Origin: Alcaligenaceae bacterium UBA6179
GTDB taxonomy: Bacteria; Pseudomonadota; Gammaproteobacteria; Burkholderiales; Burkholderiaceae_B
NCBI GenBank assembly: GCA_002422175.1
Contig: DITR01000191.1
Location: 1,080-15,335, forward strand
Reading direction: 5' to 3'
Length of the DNA: 14,256 nt
The position numbers and the translations under genes are program-made. This document shows, in pieces, positions 14,187 to 14,256 of this stretch. Within the stretch, counting starts at the first letter, position 1. Each line of letters starts with the position of its first letter. The notes beneath the pieces are model-generated. The model was not told where the DNA came from and searched no databases. It worked only from the letters and a program-made list of their open reading frames with translations.

Positions 14187-14256
14187 TTATCTTGGTTTTT
14201 TTGCATTGTGATTATTGAATCATTCGGCCAAAACACTGCACTTTACTGTGCTAGTC

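Overview
The window reads as an ordinary chromosomal stretch of a betaproteobacterium, most likely Burkholderiales and probably Alcaligenaceae. The main reasons are the gene order (nitrilase-family gene, tldD, aroG, glcDEF; then mnmA, a YibF-like GST gene and purB) and a cytochrome c' precursor whose mature part looks very close to the Achromobacter/Alcaligenes protein as I remember it. Base composition is only moderately GC, lower than in typical Bordetella or Achromobacter. I see no insertion sequence, phage gene, tRNA, rRNA or CRISPR array.

Layout. Positions 1-255 hold the 3' end of a carbon-nitrogen hydrolase (nitrilase superfamily). tldD (316-1788) follows on the plus strand. Between tldD and the DAHP synthase gene aroG (1987-3060) lies what I consider the most interesting element here. 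A 27-codon leader ORF (1813-1896) carries six consecutive aromatic codons (FWFYFY) plus a further Phe. Behind it is a strong intrinsic terminator (1915-1945) whose 5' arm can instead be captured by a competing antiterminator. This has the architecture of a ribosome-mediated transcription attenuator sensing aromatic amino acids in front of the first enzyme of the shikimate pathway. The aroG start is reassigned to GTG 1987 on the basis of its Shine-Dalgarno sequence and exact residue register with E. coli AroG.

glcD-glcE-glcF (3161-7012) form a tight operon for the three-subunit glycolate oxidase. Convergent to it, on the minus strand, is a three-gene proton-translocating transhydrogenase operon, pntAA-pntAB-pntB (10002 down to 7124), ending in a hairpin with a U-rich tail. 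mnmA (10124-11248, tRNA 2-thiouridylase) is divergent from pnt. It faces a minus-strand glutathione S-transferase-like gene (11431-12036) across a 182-bp convergent gap that contains two perfect inverted repeats. purB (12262-13659, adenylosuccinate lyase) and a periplasmic cytochrome c' gene (13731-14186) close the window, separated by another perfect A/T-rich inverted repeat.

Functionally these are housekeeping or central-metabolic genes: aromatic amino acid entry (aroG), C2 oxidation (glcDEF), NADPH/proton-motive-force balance (pnt), tRNA modification (mnmA) and purine synthesis (purB), plus TldD and a gas-binding cytochrome. The non-routine content is in the intergenic regions (the aroG attenuator and the A/T palindromes) and in one residue of the cytochrome c' distal heme pocket, Phe where the Achromobacter protein has Leu.
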